In this document: positions 10,483 to 21,092 of the stretch, piece after piece
Layout of the letters: each line of letters begins with the position of its first letter
How positions within the stretch are numbered: position 1 is the stretch's first letter
Source: Epichloe hybrida
Lineage: Eukaryota; Ascomycota; Sordariomycetes; Hypocreales; Clavicipitaceae
Assembly: GCA_019022495.1 (NCBI GenBank)
Contig: JAFEKR010000030.1
Coordinates: 1 to 64,000, forward strand
Length of the DNA stretch: 64,000 nucleotides
Direction: 5' to 3'
Translations under genes and position numbers: made by a program
The notes under the pieces: model-generated
The model's input: only the letters and a program-made list of their open reading frames with translations
Databases searched by the model: none
What the model was told of the DNA's origin: nothing

Positions 10483-11982
10483 ATGGATATCAATCCATAC
10501 CGGTTTCGAGTTCCGAAACCAAATTACTTGCCGCACAAACTTGATGTCGATAACGACGATGTAATCGTCGAGCAGTACAGCAACACGCCTCTGGGCCAGG
10601 CCAGCGAGATGGATAATGCCAAGTTCTACAACAAGTGCAAGCGTCTCGCCGAAGAATCAGGCATAACTCGCCCAAAGGGCTACAATGTCTCCTTTCATTG
10701 CAACCCAGACATGGAAAAGCATCATTTCGGCATGACGCATCCCATGAAGCCGTGGCGCCTAACACTATCGAAAAGTCTGATCTATTCATATGGCATGTCA
10801 TTTGCTATGGATAACTATATTTCTCGGGCTGCAACGTACGAAGAGTTGGCGTCTTTTCACTCTACTGACTACCTCGATTTTCTCGGTACTGTATTGCCGG
10901 AGCCGGTACCGCGGGATGTGGAAAGCCAGAATCCCGATCTCAAATTCAACTTGGGCGGGTCCGACTGTCCCTTGTTTGACGGGCTATACGACTATTGCTC
11001 CATGTCAGCTGGCGGCGCACTCGATGCGGCCCGTAAGATCACGTCCAACCAGTCGGATATCGCAATAGCTTGGGGTGGCGGCCTTCACCATGCCAAAAGG
11101 GCTGAAGCATCGGGTTTCTGCTATATCAACGACATCGTCGTGGCAATTCTTGAACTGCTCCGCTTTTATCCACGGGTTTTGTACATTGATATTGACGTGC
11201 ATCACGGAGACGGCGTCGAAGAGGCTTTTTTTTCTACTGACCGCGTGATGACTGTCTCATTCCACAAATATGATCCCACCAATTTCTTCCCCGGCACTGG
11301 GGCTTTGGATGACAACGGGCCTAAGAACGAGCACAATCCTGGTGCTCATCACGCAGTTAACGTTCCGCTGAATGATGGCATAACTGATGAACAGTATGAC
11401 ATGCTTTTCAACTCAATCATTAGCAAAATCGTCGAGAAGTTCCGTCCCAGCGCTATTGCACTGCAGTGCGGTGCTGACTCCCTCGCTGGCGATCGCCTCG
11501 GACGATTCAATCTTCAAGTCCAGGGTCATGGAGCCTGTGTCGAATTCTGCAAGAAGGTGGGACTTCCGCTCATCCTTTTTGGCGGCGGAGGCTACACACC
11601 TCGTAACGTTGCTCGTGCTTGGACATACGAAACTAGTATCGCAATAGGTTGTCAAGACAACATTAGCTCCTCGCTCCCACAACATACCCCTTGGCGTGAT
11701 CAGTTTAGGCAAGATACTCTCTTTCCAACACTTGAGCAAATTTTGGGTGAACCACGACAGAACCGCAATTCTCAGAAGCGCTTACAGGAGATTGTACAAC
11801 ATGTTTCAGAGCAACTCCGGTTTGTCCAGGCTGCACCAAGCGTCCAAATGCAAGCTATTCCTCCGGACCTTGGTGCCATTAGACAAGAAGTGGAGGAAAG
11901 GTTGAAAGAGGAAAATGAGGAACGAAATGGTGAGCTTCGACGGGCCCGCGAAGCGGCAGTGGGAACGCCAATGGAATTATGA
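10483..11982 (+). CDS. HOS2: Class I histone deacetylase Hos2 (HosA/Hdf1)
   Basis: A zinc-dependent lysine deacetylase, in yeast the catalytic subunit of the Set3 complex acting on H3/H4 tails in active genes. The gene is intronless, 499 residues. Catalytic landmarks: GGLHHAKRAEASGFCYIND with the tandem histidines at 202-203; YIDIDVHHGDGVEEAFF with zinc ligands Asp238 and His240; VSFHKYDPTNFFPGTG; LQCGADSLAGDRLG with the third zinc-binding aspartate; and the catalytic tyrosine in LFGGGGYTPRNVAR. The C-terminal 100 residues are charged and coiled (QEVEERLKEENEERNGEL). Length and the MDINPYRFRVPKP start suit Hos2 rather than Rpd3. It is head to head with the ING gene. Confidence 0.93.
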   Translation: MDINPYRFRVPKPNYLPHKLDVDNDDVIVEQYSNTPLGQASEMDNAKFYNKCKRLAEESGITRPKGYNVSFHCNPDMEKHHFGMTHPMKPWRLTLSKSLIYSYGMSFAMDNYISRAATYEELASFHSTDYLDFLGTVLPEPVPRDVESQNPDLKFNLGGSDCPLFDGLYDYCSMSAGGALDAARKITSNQSDIAIAWGGGLHHAKRAEASGFCYINDIVVAILELLRFYPRVLYIDIDVHHGDGVEEAFFSTDRVMTVSFHKYDPTNFFPGTGALDDNGPKNEHNPGAHHAVNVPLNDGITDEQYDMLFNSIISKIVEKFRPSAIALQCGADSLAGDRLGRFNLQVQGHGACVEFCKKVGLPLILFGGGGYTPRNVARAWTYETSIAIGCQDNISSSLPQHTPWRDQFRQDTLFPTLEQILGEPRQNRNSQKRLQEIVQHVSEQLRFVQAAPSVQMQAIPPDLGAIRQEVEERLKEENEERNGELRRAREAAVGTPMEL

Positions 11983-13154
11983 GCCTTGAAAGAGAGCAGT
12001 GCATCGAAGACTTCCTGGAAGAGCGAAGCAAAGCTGCAGAGCTTTCTTGCCTATGGAAGTCTACAGTTACCCGGACAACTGCCCAGGTAGATGCGTCAGC
12101 TTAAACGAGATGTGTGGAGTTCAGAATGCGTGGTATACGGCAAGTAGATTCCCTCCTATATCGTTAAAGCATGGACAGCGTGCATATGGAATGTGAGCGA
12201 AAGCATGTCATGACTTCAAACGGGACAAGATGGCTGTCTCCATCTGCGTGCCGGATGATGTTTACAAATAACACCATGCGATAAAAAGCCATGGTGGACT
12301 TGGTCCAATGGCGAAGGCCACACAGCAGTTATCATCATCATTAGAAAGAAAGCGTGCCCCCTGGTATCAGCTCTCTTTCAACCTTGCTGTTTTACGGGTT
12401 CTCTGCTCATCCAACAAACATGATGACAAAGAAATATTAGCAGCCCTGGATTGAGGGCAACTACTCCAAATTTTATTTAGACAATTTTGGCTACGACAAT
12501 GTGCGAGACCTGGTCAATTTATATAGGCCCATTTTCTGTGGAATGCATCTTTCAACTATACTACGGAGTGTCTTTCCCACATGTGACAATGCCTACAGTC
12601 ACTGGTTGAGATGTATCTGGCTCAGGATCCTTCACGACCAGAGGACAGCCAGCACATTGATGGGCTAATAATGTAAGGCCAAAACTTCCAATCGCACCTC
12701 ATCTCGCCAATGGTTGCAGCGGACAGATTGGCGCTTTAACCTAAAGGACAATATCTTTCCGCCATTCTGTATCATTACATCGCAGCGTACTAGGACGAAC
12801 TAGAGGAACTCGATTGCATTGCGAACAACTAAAATAAAAGCATCATATAATAGCAAAACTAAGAGCAACCATGACAGAAAACGGACTCCCAACAGCGAGT
12901 GGGGAGAGAGCATAGGGCCGTCATTTACGTAGCTTATTGGATATATGGCTGTCGTCGTCGTTCGACTGATCTTATCCAAGTGCTGTTTTCTGTTTGATCC
13001 TCATCGAACTTGGACCTGACTAAAAGAGCTGCGCCATCTAACTAAGGCTGTCTCGATGCCCTGCCTCCCTACTCGGTGCTTTGATGAGAAGTATATACAC
13101 AAGAAAATCCAAAACTGAAACAAAACACCTGATAATTGGACTTCAATTGCGAAT
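11983..13154. other. Convergent intergenic region, HOS2 / SUN gene
   Basis: About 1.2 kb between two stop codons. It presumably includes both 3' untranslated regions. Short open frames show no family features. No repeat, tRNA or element boundary was recognised. Confidence 0.45.
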
Positions 13155-14541
13155 CTAGAAGTAACGAATCACAGCATTGCCACCCTTCTTCATACCAGTC
13201 TATCAATTTGTCAGCAAGTATTCGTGTTGTCTAATAATCCGGGGACAGACTTACGGTGCAGCCGTTCGAGCCTCCCTCCCACTTTCCGTCCCGGTATGCA
13301 CACTTCGAGGAGACATCACCGGTGATCTCAATGTTGAAGTCGAGTTTAGCATTGCTAGTGGGGAGGTTCTGGAAAATGGAAATATAGGTAATGCCATCTT
13401 TTGCCTGACCAACACCAAGAATGGCAGGGGCCCAGTTACCACAGCCCTCGTGGTCGTTGGGGCAATTCCAGACACAAGCATCGGAAGGACCGAGGCCCTT
13501 CTTGTTAATGTAGTACTGGGCAGATGTGGCTTTGGTATCCCAGATGTAGTAGCTGTCTTGGTTAGGGTTAGTTACCTCAGCGCTCTCACCAGGCTGAGCG
13601 ACGACGGGAATAACCATGCTCTCAGTTCCAGGATAGTCGGTTCGGCAAGTTGACACAACTTCATTGAGGTCGTTCTGGATAGTCACACCACCGGCACCAC
13701 GCTCACAGAGTGTAGGACAGCTTTCCCGCGTAAGTTCAAGGTAACCGTCGGAGTTACAGTACAGACCGCCGATAGACTGCTGGAGGGATCCCTGGGCGTC
13801 GGGCCACTGAGTCTTTTGGTATCCTTTTGGGCATGCGTACGAGCACATCTTCTTTGGGAGGCATTCATCACCCGCCACACCAGTAATGATGCTGCTGATG
13901 CTAAGAGAAGTCTTCATCGAAAACCCGGGGACACTCTGGAGACCAGACCATCCTCCATGGTTGAGCCAAGGGAGAGCAACGGCACCATATTCGGAGGGAA
14001 AGTGAGAGCATTTGATCTTACCACTGGGAAACTTGGCATTGAGGCCAGTGCCGCCAGTGCCGCCGCTGTGGGCATTAGGTTTGGCAGCCGATGTGCTCTT
14101 CGGTGGTGGTGGTGGAGGTGGTGGAGGTGGTGGTGGAGGCGTATGAGTGGATGTAGGAGCCGGCGGCGGAGCGCTTGACGGCTTCTCAAGGAATTGAGCA
14201 CCAAGAATTTTTGCGCTGGATGTTGTTGGCTTCGGAGGAGGAGGAGGAGGAGGAGGAGGAGGAGGAGGCGGTGGTGTGTATTCCGGGGTTGTTTCACCAA
14301 CAACGACGTATTCACCCTCTTTCAGACCAGCAGCAGCTTCTTTGGAGTCCAGAAGTTTGCCATTAAGCTGATAAACGGTCTCCGTGGCGCCAGCTACATA
14401 ATTGATAACGGGATCAGCGCCTCTCTTCTCAACCTTGGAGCCAGCTTGCTTCTTGACGTGACGGTGAAGGTGCTGGTGGGAGTTGGCCGTGGCGCCAATG
14501 GCCAAGGTCGCCGCGATGGCAAGCTGAAGGAGATTTTTCAT
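13155..14541 (-). CDS. SUN-family secreted cell-wall protein (glycoside hydrolase family 132)
   Basis: A beta-glucan-associated wall protein of the Sim1/Uth1/Nca3/Sun4 type, with roles in septation and cell separation in yeasts. Exons 14541-13255 and 13199-13155 give 443 residues. The signal peptide is MKNLLQLAIAATLAIGATA, chosen over an upstream in-frame ATG because it begins a clear secretion signal. A KR-type processing site follows near residue 35. Two polyproline tracts, about 14 and 13 residues, lie between 100 and 185. The C-terminal SUN domain is cysteine-rich: ECLPKKMCSYACPKGYQKTQW, GGLYCNSDGYLEL, CVWNCPNDHEGCGNWAP. The 55-bp intron (GTAAGT...TAG) is needed for the final exon, which ends GNAVIRYF. 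Without splicing the frame would end in an atypical tail. Confidence 0.9.
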
Positions 14542-14917
14542 TTCGATTGTCGTCGGCTTACGTCTCCTTCTTGTCTTTGCGGAACTGTCAGCTATATTTT
14601 TCGTGCTAGTTGGTGAGCTTTCGTTGAGGGACTCTTGCCAATGGAGGGCTATGAGCGTCTTCCTCCCAAGCACCCAGTTAAATCAAGGTACACCAACATG
14701 TTTGTGGTGAAATAGACGCACCTGTTCAAATTATTTAAGTTTCGGAAGCCGTAAGACTCGTATCAAACAAAGTTTAGATAAACGAACGTGACAAAGCGAT
14801 TTACCAAGACTAAGGAGTGTGATAGAGAGCCGAAACTCTCTGTTGGAAGGCACGGAACGCGATGAGGTTGAACAGAACACCAGCAAGTAGGGGAGGAAGA
14901 GAAATCAGGAGCAGTCT
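14542..14917. other. Upstream region of the SUN gene
   Basis: The probable promoter and leader of the minus-strand SUN gene. No named regulatory motif was recognised. A candidate inverted-repeat element borders it on the right. Confidence 0.4.
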
Positions 14918-15175
14918 CCCTTTGAGTGCGGTAAGAGTGCGGTAAAGCAACAGCCAGGTCACGAAAAGCAGGTCTGACCAATAACAACCAGGGTAGCTGA
15001 GAGGTACTTCAATTTAGGTGATAATCTCACTATGATATAAGTCCTAATAAGGTCTGCTAGCACAAAGAGGTACATCGTAGCCCTATTGCAACTGTGCTTA
15101 TTTAGAGGTACTATTGAAGTATCGAAGAAGATATGGATCCCGCGACCTGGCTGTTTCCTTACCGCACTCAAAGGG
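14918..15175. repeat. Candidate small inverted-repeat element (about 258 bp)
   Basis: The two ends are inverted copies. The left end reads CCCTTTGAGTGCGGTAAG and continues to AACAGCCAGGTC; the right end is its complement, ending TTACCGCACTCAAAGGG. The left arm contains an extra GAGTGCGGTAA duplication. A second, shorter inverted pair (GAGGTACT...ATTGAAGTA) lies inside. No target-site duplication could be matched, so whether this is a transposon or an inverted duplication remains open. Confidence 0.5.
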
Positions 15176-15347
15176 ATAGTGGTGAGAACCACTTCAGACC
15201 ACCCACGGGGGGGAGGGGGGGCACAGGACCGCCCTTTCAAAGAAGGGGGGCGTGGGGCGTGGGGCAAGGCAAACCACCTGGGAAATTAGGTGGGGACCGA
15301 AATCGCGAATTTGCACGTTTACCTGAACCTCTAACACGCCATCCGCT

Positions 15348-15734
15348 CTACTTCTACAACACGTAAACATGCAGTAGTGATTTTTTAATCATGCAGTAGT
15401 AACTAGGCCCAAAACGGAAGAGGTACCCGCGCTCGCAAATTTATAAGGGGAGTGACCTCCCGCAATTCATGCATTCCATACCACTAATTTAAATGAGCAC
15501 ATAAGAGGGAAAATGCGTTTTTAGGCTTCTTCGAAGATGTAGAGCTTCTATTATAGCCTATAGTAATTTCACTAAGCGGACTAGCTAGTTCCTATGCCCT
15601 AATTTACTTACATGAATTGCGGGAGGTCACTCCCCTAATAAATTTGCGAGCGCGGGTACCTCTTCTGTTTTAGGCCTAGTTACTACTGCATGACTGAAAA
15701 ATCACTACTGCATGTTTACGTGTTGCTACTTCTA
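15348..15734. mobile_element. MITE-like element, 115-bp terminal inverted repeats, 9-bp target duplication
   Basis: The element spans 15357-15725 (369 bp). Its arms 15357-15471 and 15611-15725 are inverted copies differing at only a handful of positions; they start CAACACGTAAACATGCAG and end at GCAATTCATG. The central 139 bp is not repeated and encodes nothing. The direct 9-mer CTACTTCTA abuts both ends (15348-15356 and 15726-15734), a perfect target-site duplication. Long arms, no transposase and a 9-bp duplication match non-autonomous Mutator-like elements (MULE-MITEs), whose duplications are typically 8-11 bp. The family assignment is an inference; the structure is directly visible. Confidence 0.9.
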
Positions 15735-18312
15735 GTTACGTGCCATTGCCCATTGCAACTCGCAGTACTTGTCGGGAATGTATGCGCGAGGGTAAACATG
15801 CAGTATTTGGCGACTGGATGGCGTGCACATTTTTACATCGAGATCAGGTCTTCCTGACCCGGTCTTCATCAGACGGACCCCGTCTGCGAGGTAGTTTTCC
15901 AACGGCAAAGCAAAGCTCGGGCGGCTGGGATGTGGCCCAGTGGGAGTTTGGATAGGAGGAAGGACATGAATGGGTCTTGCTAATAACCAAATTAACAAGG
16001 TTGGAATTGTTCCGCCCGTGCTGAGCAGCGAAATCGAAATCGTGCATCGACGTCTTTGGGATACAGCGAACTTGAAGCCGTTGTGCAGTGTTCCTTTTTT
16101 TTCAGTCCTGGTATCAAGAATCCTTTACAAGGCTGTATTTCTCTCGCGATGTGGATTAACTCTGACCATGCTGTGCCTCCGACTCTTGTACTGGCGGGAG
16201 AAATAATCTATTGTGCCCAAAAATCGACGATACAACGGTTTATTATATTGGCACCGGGGTTGCCAAGCACACTGGGGTCTCGTTCTTGTGCTACAAGCAC
16301 ACGCCTCAGGGCGGGCTGTGCCTGGCCTTGGCGCTCAGGTACCTGAGGCTAGCCCGCGGTGAGCGAAATTGAAAAATATCCGCTGGTTCTTGTGTCTCGT
16401 CCAAAGCCTATTAGTCATCGATCCTCCATCGCTGATCGTGCCATCTAATATGCTAGAGAAAGGCAGATCGCCGGACAATTGCATATTCGTGGTACAGTCG
16501 CGAATCGGACTCGTCATTCATGATATAGGTTCATTCGCATTTACAATGGACTGTGTCTTTGCAGCCCAGTTCAACGCTCGCCCCAACCGCTTTCTCGATA
16601 CTTGTTTTGTGACGCATTTCTTCCAAGCGATGGTTCTCCTATTCCCTACTATGTACTTAGGTACATTAGAGGAAGTCTAGTGGATTGCGACCTTCCTTCT
16701 TATCCGTCCTTCTCCGTCAGACTTGTCGGCCTCTTCTGCGTGGCCTCTCCGAATGATGATATATCCCTGCAGTAGAATTGGGAACCTCCTTTACTTTGCA
16801 AGTTCCGTAGTTGTTGCGATGTGGAGCGTAGTTGCGTATTTTCTTCTCCCTCCTGCTCACGTTAGCGTACTAAAGTGGAGGCTCTGTCATCAGTGCACGC
16901 TTAATAATATCGGGCACAATTCAGACCGTGTAATGACTTTAATTCAAGGCGCTGCCCACTCTTGTGCTATTCATATTTTCCAGTCGAACAGCAAGCTCGA
17001 GCAGCATCAAACTTCATAGCGGTTATTCAAATCCATCAAGGCACAAAGTACTGCAAAATAGTCCGTACGGAGTTTTGTTCACAGTGCACTAATATCCACC
17101 CTGGAAGATTCGGTCGGAAAGACGAGGGAGAAAAAGGATTCACAGTCGAATCTGGAGGCCAGGCTCAGTCAGGTTGAGTACCCTAGGCTATTAATCCAGG
17201 CAAGCTTGCCCATATGTATTGCATAGTGACGGAATAGTGACAAGTCAAAGTGGCTGGTGTAAACTGACCTGAACGTGGCGTTTTCCACACCGGGGTTCAC
17301 AACGGTGCTAGCCTGGTCGCTCCACAGCCAACGAACAGAACGGGATGGGATGTCAATCAAAGTGCGGACTAATGGGACTGATGGTGGCTTGGCTGATTGA
17401 TTACTGCAGGTAGCAGTATGGAGTTGTTTTCAGCTATCAAGCAACTGACATTATTATTGGTAGGGTACAATTTCTTTCACTGAAAAGGGGCGAATGCCAA
17501 ATCAACCAATGAAGAAGCCTTATTAAAAAATAAGACAGCTGGAGGACATAAAGAAGCATAACACGTACGGAGTACACCATCGCATGTCAATGTGAGCTAC
17601 ATGGCGCGAGACGGCGCGAATAATAATGCATCCTGTAAAGTTGGTCAATGTTTAAAAACAACCGTTAAAGAGCTCACAGAAAAACCTTAAAATCGATAAT
17701 GCAACATGGGCGCAAGACGCTTGAGCCAGTCGCAGTCACTCAGGACTGTATCGGCACAAGGTCAAGCAAGCTTGAATGCTCGGATTCGAGAATGCTCAAC
17801 CTCATATGACGACACCGTTTTTGAGGTGCTCTAGGGTGTTCGAAGCCACGATGTCGGTTGATGCAGATTTCAGCCCCAATCAACAGCTGGTGCGGAGATA
17901 TTAAGGTCACTCATCAGTCAGGCAGCATGTTAGCTAATCATGCTGATTGGAGCGGGGACGATGTATTCCGGAACAATGACAGATCCTGAAGGATAGCGGC
18001 ATGCGCTCGAGAAGCATTCGGAAGATGATTATGTCAACATGCAGAGGGAAGAGCGCATTTTAATTGAACTACGTCAGTCATTCTTATGCCTCCTTGCGAT
18101 CCCTGGAGGTGCGTCCAGTCACAGATTGGTCAAGACTGAAGGAAGCTCAGCAGAGTTGAACCGAGGGCCTCAGCGTTGACGAAGACTGGCCGCATCACGT
18201 CATGCCCGGTATGACTGCACCACCATGTTGCTGTTCAGTAGCTCAGAAGTACGGAAAATGCAAACCGTAAAATATGTACACTGGTGGTTGCAGACAGCAC
18301 AAGGCACATGTG
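15735..18312. other. Gene-poor stretch, no supported gene
   Basis: About 2.6 kb in which no frame carries recognisable domains and open frames are short and mutually contradictory. A perfect 14-bp palindrome CTCAGGTACCTGAG lies near 16334, within a longer imperfect inverted region (CAGGGCGGGCT ... AGCCCGCGGTG). A TACGGAGTA nonamer occurs at 17566-17574. The stretch may hold decayed sequence or a non-coding transcript; nothing here can be assigned. Confidence 0.4.
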
Positions 18313-18400
18313 TACAGTGGGGTCCCAGTAATTCCGAAGAATTTCCACCAGAGTCGCCGTTGCTGTTGCTGCTGCTTCGGAATTACTGGGACCCACTGTA
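18313..18400 (+). mobile_element. 84-bp micro-MITE, copy 1 (TA target site)
   Basis: A palindromic element at 18315-18398 flanked by TA on both sides. It begins CAGTGGGGTCCCAGTAAT and ends with the near complement (ATTACTGGGACCCACTG). The arms are about 25 bp; the loop carries a GTTGCT/GCTGCT run. TA flanks and CAGTG-type ends resemble Tc1/mariner/pogo-derived MITEs. A second copy lies at 21684-21762 in the opposite orientation. Confidence 0.88.
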
Positions 18401-19295
18401 GGTCAGGGTGAACATGTTGGATCCTGAACCGCCTAGTCTGTTTCTCGATTGGCATTCATGAACCTCGTGTGTCGTGGGCGTTGGGGCGCATGTGTCGCTG
18501 TGGCTGTCCGCCCCCACCTTCTCACCAGCCGGCCTTGAACTCTGCCTTGTTTTTTTTTCTGCCTTCGCGCCACCTCTATTATCCTCCCTCCTCCGCGTTG
18601 TGACTTGTTCCGCTGACGTCCGCCCCGCACTCCAATCGGATACTTGGTCCCATCTGTCTTCTTGGAGCAAGCTGTGTGAGTGCCGTTGCGCTGTTGTCAC
18701 AATATTGTACAGTACAGAGAGTACAGGGTGCAACACACAGCACTTGGTTTCAGGCAGTTCCTTCGTTCCTGAGCCCATACGGGGGTCTAGAGGTAGACGC
18801 CAACCAGACTCGTACAGTGGGGTGTACCTGCCGCCTCCAGGTGGGCTGGCTTACTGCGCCCCAGTCTCCGGGTAGGCGTCAACAACAGAGAGTCTCGCTC
18901 GACTGCCTCTTACGCTTACTCTCTCATAACATTTCTCACATCTCGTTAACTTCCTTCACGCAACTCTTAACAACGTGGAGCACTCCAGCAAATAGCTTCC
19001 AAATTACCTTACACGGCACGCATTCCAAGTACAGGAAGCCGCGAAAATTTTCTCCTCGTCTACTTGTCATAACAGTTAACCCAATATCGGGTTTAGCAAC
19101 ACGAAGAGGAGGCAGGAAAAAAAAAAAAAAACCAAACCCAGTTCTCGCCACGTTCTCAGCCACACATCGTCCACGACAAGCAGCCTCAACATGTCCACAT
19201 GAGGTCAAGTATTTCGAATCGCGATTCAGAGCACAAATACGGTGAACTAGTAACGACGGCCTCAGTATTTGGGCTATAAGCTTCCTTTGTATCCT
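18401..19295. other. Upstream region and leader of the C2H2 factor gene
   Basis: CT-rich DNA with several short overlapping open frames and an A-run near 19118. It is probably the promoter and a long 5' leader of the zinc-finger gene. Open frames here lack conserved features. Confidence 0.4.
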
Positions 19296-21092
19296 ATGGC
19301 ACCGAGAACTGGAGGTCTTGCAACCGAAATTCCAGGATCCTCTCCGTTGAACCTGATACATTTCATCCCTTCTGACGATATCGCGAAGCTGAACAAACGA
19401 CCACGCGAATCCGAATCCAAATCCGCTTCTTCGCGCTCGCAGGGTATTGACCTAGTCAATCCTCTTGTCTCGCCGTCGAAGGTCGCACGACTCTCACTTG
19501 CGACAACTGCCCGAACCGTGGTGCCTCTCACTGGTGTTGCTGCATTGGAAGACGAGCGTCGTCGTCAGGTCGAAGACCGGGCGTCTGCCTCGCCTTCCAT
19601 CAGTCCCAATCCGTCTAACGCAGCTCTCAAATTCTTAATGTCAGGCTCGGATCAAGCCATGAGCCGTCCCTCCGACGTCGTGCAAGTAGCGCCCACTGCC
19701 ATCATGGAGCCGGCCGCGAAGGCAGCCACAGCCCTTTCGATGGCCACCGGAGACGTTGTGCGCTCCGCAGATCACGATGATGTTAACCGACCAACAAACC
19801 CGAGTGTAGCTTCCCTAGCCTCCATCACAGAAAGCCCAAACCTAATGGATGTGGACTCGACGAAGAATGATCAAATGCCCAACCGACAAAATTTGTCACC
19901 GAGCGAGAAGCAACAGCCTGGCTCATTGTCGTACCCCGGACCTCTCCAAGCTGCTGCTAATATCCCCGAAGCCCCTGCTCGTGGCATGAGCTTTCCCATT
20001 CCAGGGCAGGGTCAAGATTCTCCCACAGCGCCCGGAGGGAAGAAACACAAATGCCCTTACTGCAACACGGAGTTCACACGTCATCACAACCTCAAGAGCC
20101 ATCTCTTGACCCACAGCCAAGAGAAACCATATGTGTGTACAGAGTGCCAGATGCGGTTTCGTCGCCTTCATGACTTGAAGAGACATGGGAAACTTCACAC
20201 TGGCGAAAAGCCACATATTTGTCCGAAATGCGATCGGAAGTTTGCGAGAGGCGATGCATTAGCTCGACATAGCAAAGGTGCGGGAGGATGTGCCGGCCGA
20301 CGAGCTAGCATGGGCAGCTTTGCGGATGGGGATGACTTGGACGGAACAATGGGCGAAGGGGACGAGTCAAACATGTCTGGGGTAGCCTACGACAATCCCG
20401 ACGACGACGAGCTCAGACGCCAGAGCCTCCCCAGTATTGGCGCCCAGCATCCTTCTGGTGACAGCTATGCTGCACATTCTCGCACATACCCTCCAGCAGG
20501 TCCACGACCTGCTGCAAGCGGCCTGTATCCCCCGAATGCTAGCCAAAGCCACCTTGGGACGACCAGCTCATCAAGTGGCCCTGAAAGTATGAACAGTAGT
20601 CATACAGCCAATACAAGCATTTCTTCTGTACCAGGTGGTAGTGTGGGCGCTGGCATGTACTCCCAAGCCGGCATGACAGAAAGCCCTAGACCGCTCAGCC
20701 CGGGTCTACCAGGTCACGAGACTACGAACCTGGCGAGGCAAAGATCTCCCAGCATGTCTCAACCATTCCCGCAGCAGCAGATGGGCAGGAGGCCCTCGGA
20801 CCTTCAATCTCCGCACAGCGGACAAGCCCGGCCGAAACTCCCAGGATTATCACATCCAAGTTTCGCAGGGCCAAGTTCTGGCCCATATACTCATGGTCGA
20901 ACACCAAGTGGGACTCAAAATGCAGTTGAAAGTGGCAATATGTTCGCTCAAAGTGACCCGAGCGTGTGGGAGTACATGAGACTGCTTGAAGACAAGATCA
21001 AGTCCCTATCAGACAAGGTGACTTCTCTTGACAATGAAGTAGTCGGTCTGAAGAAGCAGCTTGACGCTCGAGATGGTCCCATAGCAGCGTAG
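19296..21092 (+). CDS. C2H2 zinc-finger transcription factor
   Basis: A 598-residue intronless nuclear regulator, starting at the first true ATG (MAPRTGG) of the frame. Residues 1-245 are Ser/Pro/Ala-rich. Three tandem C2H2 fingers occupy about 251-330: HKCPYCNTEFTRHHNLKSH, YVCTECQMRFRRLHDLKRH and HICPKCDRKFARGDALARH, linked by TGEKP-type linkers and followed by GGCAGRR. The region from 340 to 560 is Ser/Gly/Pro/Gln-rich, typical of activation or regulatory segments. The C-terminus is a predicted coiled coil (LLEDKIKSLSDKVTSLDNEV), suggesting dimerisation. The exact orthologue could not be named. Two micro-MITE copies flank the gene as an inverted pair. Confidence 0.85.
   Translation: MAPRTGGLATEIPGSSPLNLIHFIPSDDIAKLNKRPRESESKSASSRSQGIDLVNPLVSPSKVARLSLATTARTVVPLTGVAALEDERRRQVEDRASASPSISPNPSNAALKFLMSGSDQAMSRPSDVVQVAPTAIMEPAAKAATALSMATGDVVRSADHDDVNRPTNPSVASLASITESPNLMDVDSTKNDQMPNRQNLSPSEKQQPGSLSYPGPLQAAANIPEAPARGMSFPIPGQGQDSPTAPGGKKHKCPYCNTEFTRHHNLKSHLLTHSQEKPYVCTECQMRFRRLHDLKRHGKLHTGEKPHICPKCDRKFARGDALARHSKGAGGCAGRRASMGSFADGDDLDGTMGEGDESNMSGVAYDNPDDDELRRQSLPSIGAQHPSGDSYAAHSRTYPPAGPRPAASGLYPPNASQSHLGTTSSSSGPESMNSSHTANTSISSVPGGSVGAGMYSQAGMTESPRPLSPGLPGHETTNLARQRSPSMSQPFPQQQMGRRPSDLQSPHSGQARPKLPGLSHPSFAGPSSGPYTHGRTPSGTQNAVESGNMFAQSDPSVWEYMRLLEDKIKSLSDKVTSLDNEVVGLKKQLDARDGPIAA

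Noticed and set aside
13816..14616. Plus-strand open frames rich in Arg/Trp or Glu/Val opposite the SUN gene
   Set aside because: They are the antisense of the two polyproline tracts and the signal peptide of the SUN gene.
16334..16347. Perfect 14-bp palindrome CTCAGGTACCTGAG as a regulatory operator
   Set aside because: There is no nearby gene start and no second copy; it may be part of a larger imperfect inverted region of unknown origin.
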